Below, one piece after another: positions 10,574 to 12,888 of a stretch of DNA of 12,888 bases. The notes beneath the pieces were generated by a model. The model was not told the origin of the DNA. It saw only the letters and a list, made by a program, of their open reading frames with translations, and searched no databases. This DNA comes from Nitrosopumilales archaeon (lineage in GTDB: Archaea; Thermoproteota; Nitrososphaeria; Nitrososphaerales; Nitrosopumilaceae), in contig JAEHKQ010000273.1 in the NCBI GenBank assembly GCA_016838795.1, positions 1 through 12,888 of the forward strand. Reading direction: 5' to 3'. How positions within the stretch are numbered: the first letter of the stretch is position 1; each line of letters begins with the position of its first letter. A program made the position numbers and the translations under genes.

Positions 10574-12888
10574 TTATCTCTCAGCTAGAGAGACCTTGAC
10601 TGTAATTTGTTCCCCACTAATAGAATCTGGGGCAATTATCAACAAACCTGCATTGTGTGAGACGCTTTCACAAATTCCCATCTGTACTGAACGACTCAAT
10701 CCCAAACAGTTAGGATCTGAATAATATTGGAAAGGCTTTCCATTAATAGCTTGAAAATATTCATTTTTTGAGGGAACAAAGAAAAGATCAATTTTGTTTT
10801 CGGAATCTTGCACTACTACTTCAAATTGGTATGAGGGCTCTTGGTTTAGAGAACATCCACCAATAAAGACAGCTTCACCTGCACCTAATGTATAGGAGTC
10901 TGTAATTGTAGAGTAGCGAGCGTTGTGAATCACTGGATACATCAAGCTCGATTGGTCGTTGGTATGCTCTAGTCCCATAACGTGGCCAATTTCATGAATC
11001 AAAACTTTACGCACTGAGTTGGTATCATATGGACGCCAAGCCCCATCACAGTCATTATTACCTAGTCCAATTTGTACTAGTCTTTCCCGAATCACAAAAC
11101 CGTCATATCCATTTGGAAGCTGTTTGTACCAAGAAATTTTTGCTGATGTAGCATCAAAGGATTCTACCAATCGGAATTTTGCATCAGTGATACTTTGCCA
11201 AAATTCTACTGCTTCATCGACTAGATAGCTTATGTCCTCAGACCACTCCGGCACAGGTTCAACATAAATCAAGTATTCTTTTGATGTATCAATATTGTAC
11301 AATGTGTCACTAAGTAATTTTTGTAATGTATCATCAAACTTGTTGTAAACAATTACCCCCTCTCCCGAATCTCCATCTCTAATTGAATTGTACTTCACAA
11401 TATCAAGCCTATTGAAATCCACACCCTTTTTCATTAGATTTAACAAAACACGGTATTCTTCATTATCAGTTCGAAGCATATACATCTCTTCAACATTTAC
11501 AAGATTTTTAGCAGTAAGATAATTCAACTCGACAAGATAATCTACATTCTGTTTGTTAAGATGTTCAACTTGATCTTGATATTCTTGTATTTTGAATTCT
11601 AAGAGACTAACCTCATTTGCAATTGTGTCAAAAGTTGTATCGTGGAATACCGAGCTCAAAGATTGTTCTGACTCTCTTAACTCTACTAATTGTACCAGTT
11701 TTTGTTCTAAATCCGATTGAAGCTCATTAATCTCATATCTCAATTGCTCATTTTCTGAAGATAATTGATGAATGTCAATTTGTTTTTCAAGTTCAATATC
11801 TTCCAAATTACGTAGCTGCAATCTCATATTCTCATTTTCAGATTTCAAAGTTTCAATTAGATTATGAAATTTAAGTTTCTCTTGTTCAATCAAACGAGTC
11901 GCAGTATTTTCATCATCTACATTCAAAAGAAGTGTTTCAAATTGACTATTTTTATTTTCAAGTAGCTGTATGGTATTTCGATAACCTAAAATTTTAGAGT
12001 TTTGTGAATTTATCAGCTCATTTGCTTCATCCACCTTTACTTGATATACAAATAAGGCATCTTTTTGATTAGAAAGTTCCAATCCTAAATCCGTAATTAC
12101 ATTTTCATAGCTTGGTTGTTCTGATAAAAGCACTTTAATCTGGTTTTGGTATTGAGTATTTTTCCCTTCAAGTTTTAGAACAAGTTTCTTGTACTCCGCA
12201 ATTTCATAATTTAGTGAGTTCATAAATTCATTGGATTCCTGAACCGCACCAGAAATTGAAACAAGTGATTTTAGTCTGTCGTCGTTCTCTGATTCAAGTT
12301 GTGCTACTAAATCCCCTAGTTGCGATTTCTCTACCTTTAGTGATTTTACCTCGCTTTCATAGTCTACCATATTGGATTGAAGTGTATTTACTAACTGATT
12401 CTTTGTATGCAAACTAGTCAATATGGCAACCATTGACTTCCTTTGTTCATCGGTGATTGCTTTGAGATCCGTTACTCTACTTTGAAATTTACTGTTTTCT
12501 TCCTGTATTTGACTAATGATTACTTTTGATTTAGATTTTTCATCCAATATAGTTTGGAACGTTCGATCAAATTTTCCTAATTCATCTTGAGACGATTTTA
12601 TTAACACTTGCTGCTCAAAATTTTCTGTTTTAAGTTGAGAAACTCGTTGTGCATAATTGTCTCGTTGTAGTAGTAGTTGATTCACTTGGTTACGATTTTC
12701 TTGGTTTCTTTCTTTTATTGCATTAAGAAGAATTTTGCTGTTTTCATTTTCAGAATAAAGAAAATCAACTTTTTTCTGCAAAGAATTTTTTAGGTTTTTG
12801 AGATCTTTCATTTGTTTTTCATAGCTTATATTTTGTTTCTGCAGGGAGTTAATCTCGTTTTGATATTCATCAACTTGAATCAGTTCTG
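10574..12888 (-). CDS. Long coiled-coil protein with C-terminal metzincin (matrixin-like) protease domain, 5' end outside window
   Basis: The frame has no stop up to the right edge, so the gene is partial: at least 770 residues are visible. An internal Met at 12811 is not the start, because the 25 codons before it are open and continue the same coiled coil. Numbering from that Met, residues to about 450 form heptad-rich coiled coil with a recurring N-S-L-Q...Y...V..LK motif. A zinc-protease domain follows, with helix SYLVDEAVEFWQSITDAKF, then HEIGHVMGLEH (606-616; His606, Glu607, His610, His616) and the Met-turn SLMYP (622-626). This is the metzincin signature HExxHxxGxxH. A beta-rich tail of about 100 residues with several Cys ends the protein. 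It likely acts at the cell surface, but the signal peptide cannot be seen. Substrate is unknown. Confidence 0.9.
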   Translation of the reverse strand, partial: ELIQVDEYQNEINSLQKQNISYEKQMKDLKNLKNSLQKKVDFLYSENENSKILLNAIKERNQENRNQVNQLLLQRDNYAQRVSQLKTENFEQQVLIKSSQDELGKFDRTFQTILDEKSKSKVIISQIQEENSKFQSRVTDLKAITDEQRKSMVAILTSLHTKNQLVNTLQSNMVDYESEVKSLKVEKSQLGDLVAQLESENDDRLKSLVSISGAVQESNEFMNSLNYEIAEYKKLVLKLEGKNTQYQNQIKVLLSEQPSYENVITDLGLELSNQKDALFVYQVKVDEANELINSQNSKILGYRNTIQLLENKNSQFETLLLNVDDENTATRLIEQEKLKFHNLIETLKSENENMRLQLRNLEDIELEKQIDIHQLSSENEQLRYEINELQSDLEQKLVQLVELRESEQSLSSVFHDTTFDTIANEVSLLEFKIQEYQDQVEHLNKQNVDYLVELNYLTAKNLVNVEEMYMLRTDNEEYRVLLNLMKKGVDFNRLDIVKYNSIRDGDSGEGVIVYNKFDDTLQKLLSDTLYNIDTSKEYLIYVEPVPEWSEDISYLVDEAVEFWQSITDAKFRLVESFDATSAKISWYKQLPNGYDGFVIRERLVQIGLGNNDCDGAWRPYDTNSVRKVLIHEIGHVMGLEHTNDQSSLMYPVIHNARYSTITDSYTLGAGEAVFIGGCSLNQEPSYQFEVVVQDSENKIDLFFVPSKNEYFQAINGKPFQYYSDPNCLGLSRSVQMGICESVSHNAGLLIIAPDSISGEQITVKVSLAER

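Noticed and set aside
1..12888. CRISPR array, insertion sequence or integrase/attachment site at the tRNAs
   Set aside because: No regularly spaced repeats, no transposase or integrase motifs, and no direct repeat of a tRNA 3' end were seen elsewhere in the window.

Overview
The window looks like the chromosome of a mesophilic, AT-rich ammonia-oxidising archaeon (Nitrososphaerota/Thaumarchaeota, Nitrosopumilus-like). Four things point there. It encodes an archaeal ribosomal protein L10e (uL16) and an EndA-family tRNA-intron endonuclease. It encodes an archaeal-type helicase with a DUF1998/MZB tail and a PPOX-fold F420-type enzyme. Most genes have an archaeal TATA box about 26-30 bp before the start codon and no Shine-Dalgarno site, the layout of leaderless transcripts. 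It also holds many small lineage-specific proteins. The assignment is inferred from these features, not from a database search.

Layout, left to right. Positions 1-489 hold the 5' part of a small basic protein (minus) and a 35-codon C2H2-like zinc-finger ORF (minus). A perfect 17-bp palindrome sits between the TATA box and the start of the zinc-finger ORF. Positions 490-2262 are a two-gene unit: a CPA2/Kef-type cation:proton antiporter and an unknown 148-residue protein that begins at TTG one codon after the antiporter's stop, in the same frame. A bidirectional T6A6 terminator separates this from tRNA-Gly(GCC) (minus). A structured intergenic segment and a 93-residue unknown protein follow, abutting L10e tail to tail.

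Positions 3484-4708 carry tRNA-intron endonuclease (plus) and an orphan PLD-like domain protein (minus), overlapping by 8 bp at their 3' ends. Next come a secreted or membrane-anchored SIMPL-domain protein, tRNA-Glu(CTC) (minus), a newly read 34-residue protein with nine cysteines (minus), and a large DNA-repair-type SF2 helicase (minus). Divergent from the helicase is a 66-residue very basic protein.

Positions 8970-10173 carry a solitary beta-class DNA methyltransferase, with an inverted repeat in its promoter, and an F420-type PPOX protein. Both face rightward. TatA and a long coiled-coil metzincin protease face leftward. The protease frame is open to the right edge, so its N-terminus lies outside the window.

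The genes are mainly single transcription units with their own promoters rather than one pathway. Functional themes are tRNA and translation (two tRNAs, L10e, EndA), DNA maintenance (helicase, methyltransferase, PLD-like protein), envelope and export (antiporter, SIMPL protein, TatA, metzincin) and tiny Cys/His-rich putative metal-binding proteins. No CRISPR array, insertion sequence or complete defence system was seen. The most notable items are the two overlooked small Cys-rich ORFs, the two promoter palindromes, an EndA that lacks the usual catalytic His position, the orphan PLD domain with a lost HxK motif, and a heptad-phased (42/56/70-residue) repeat in the metzincin coiled coil.
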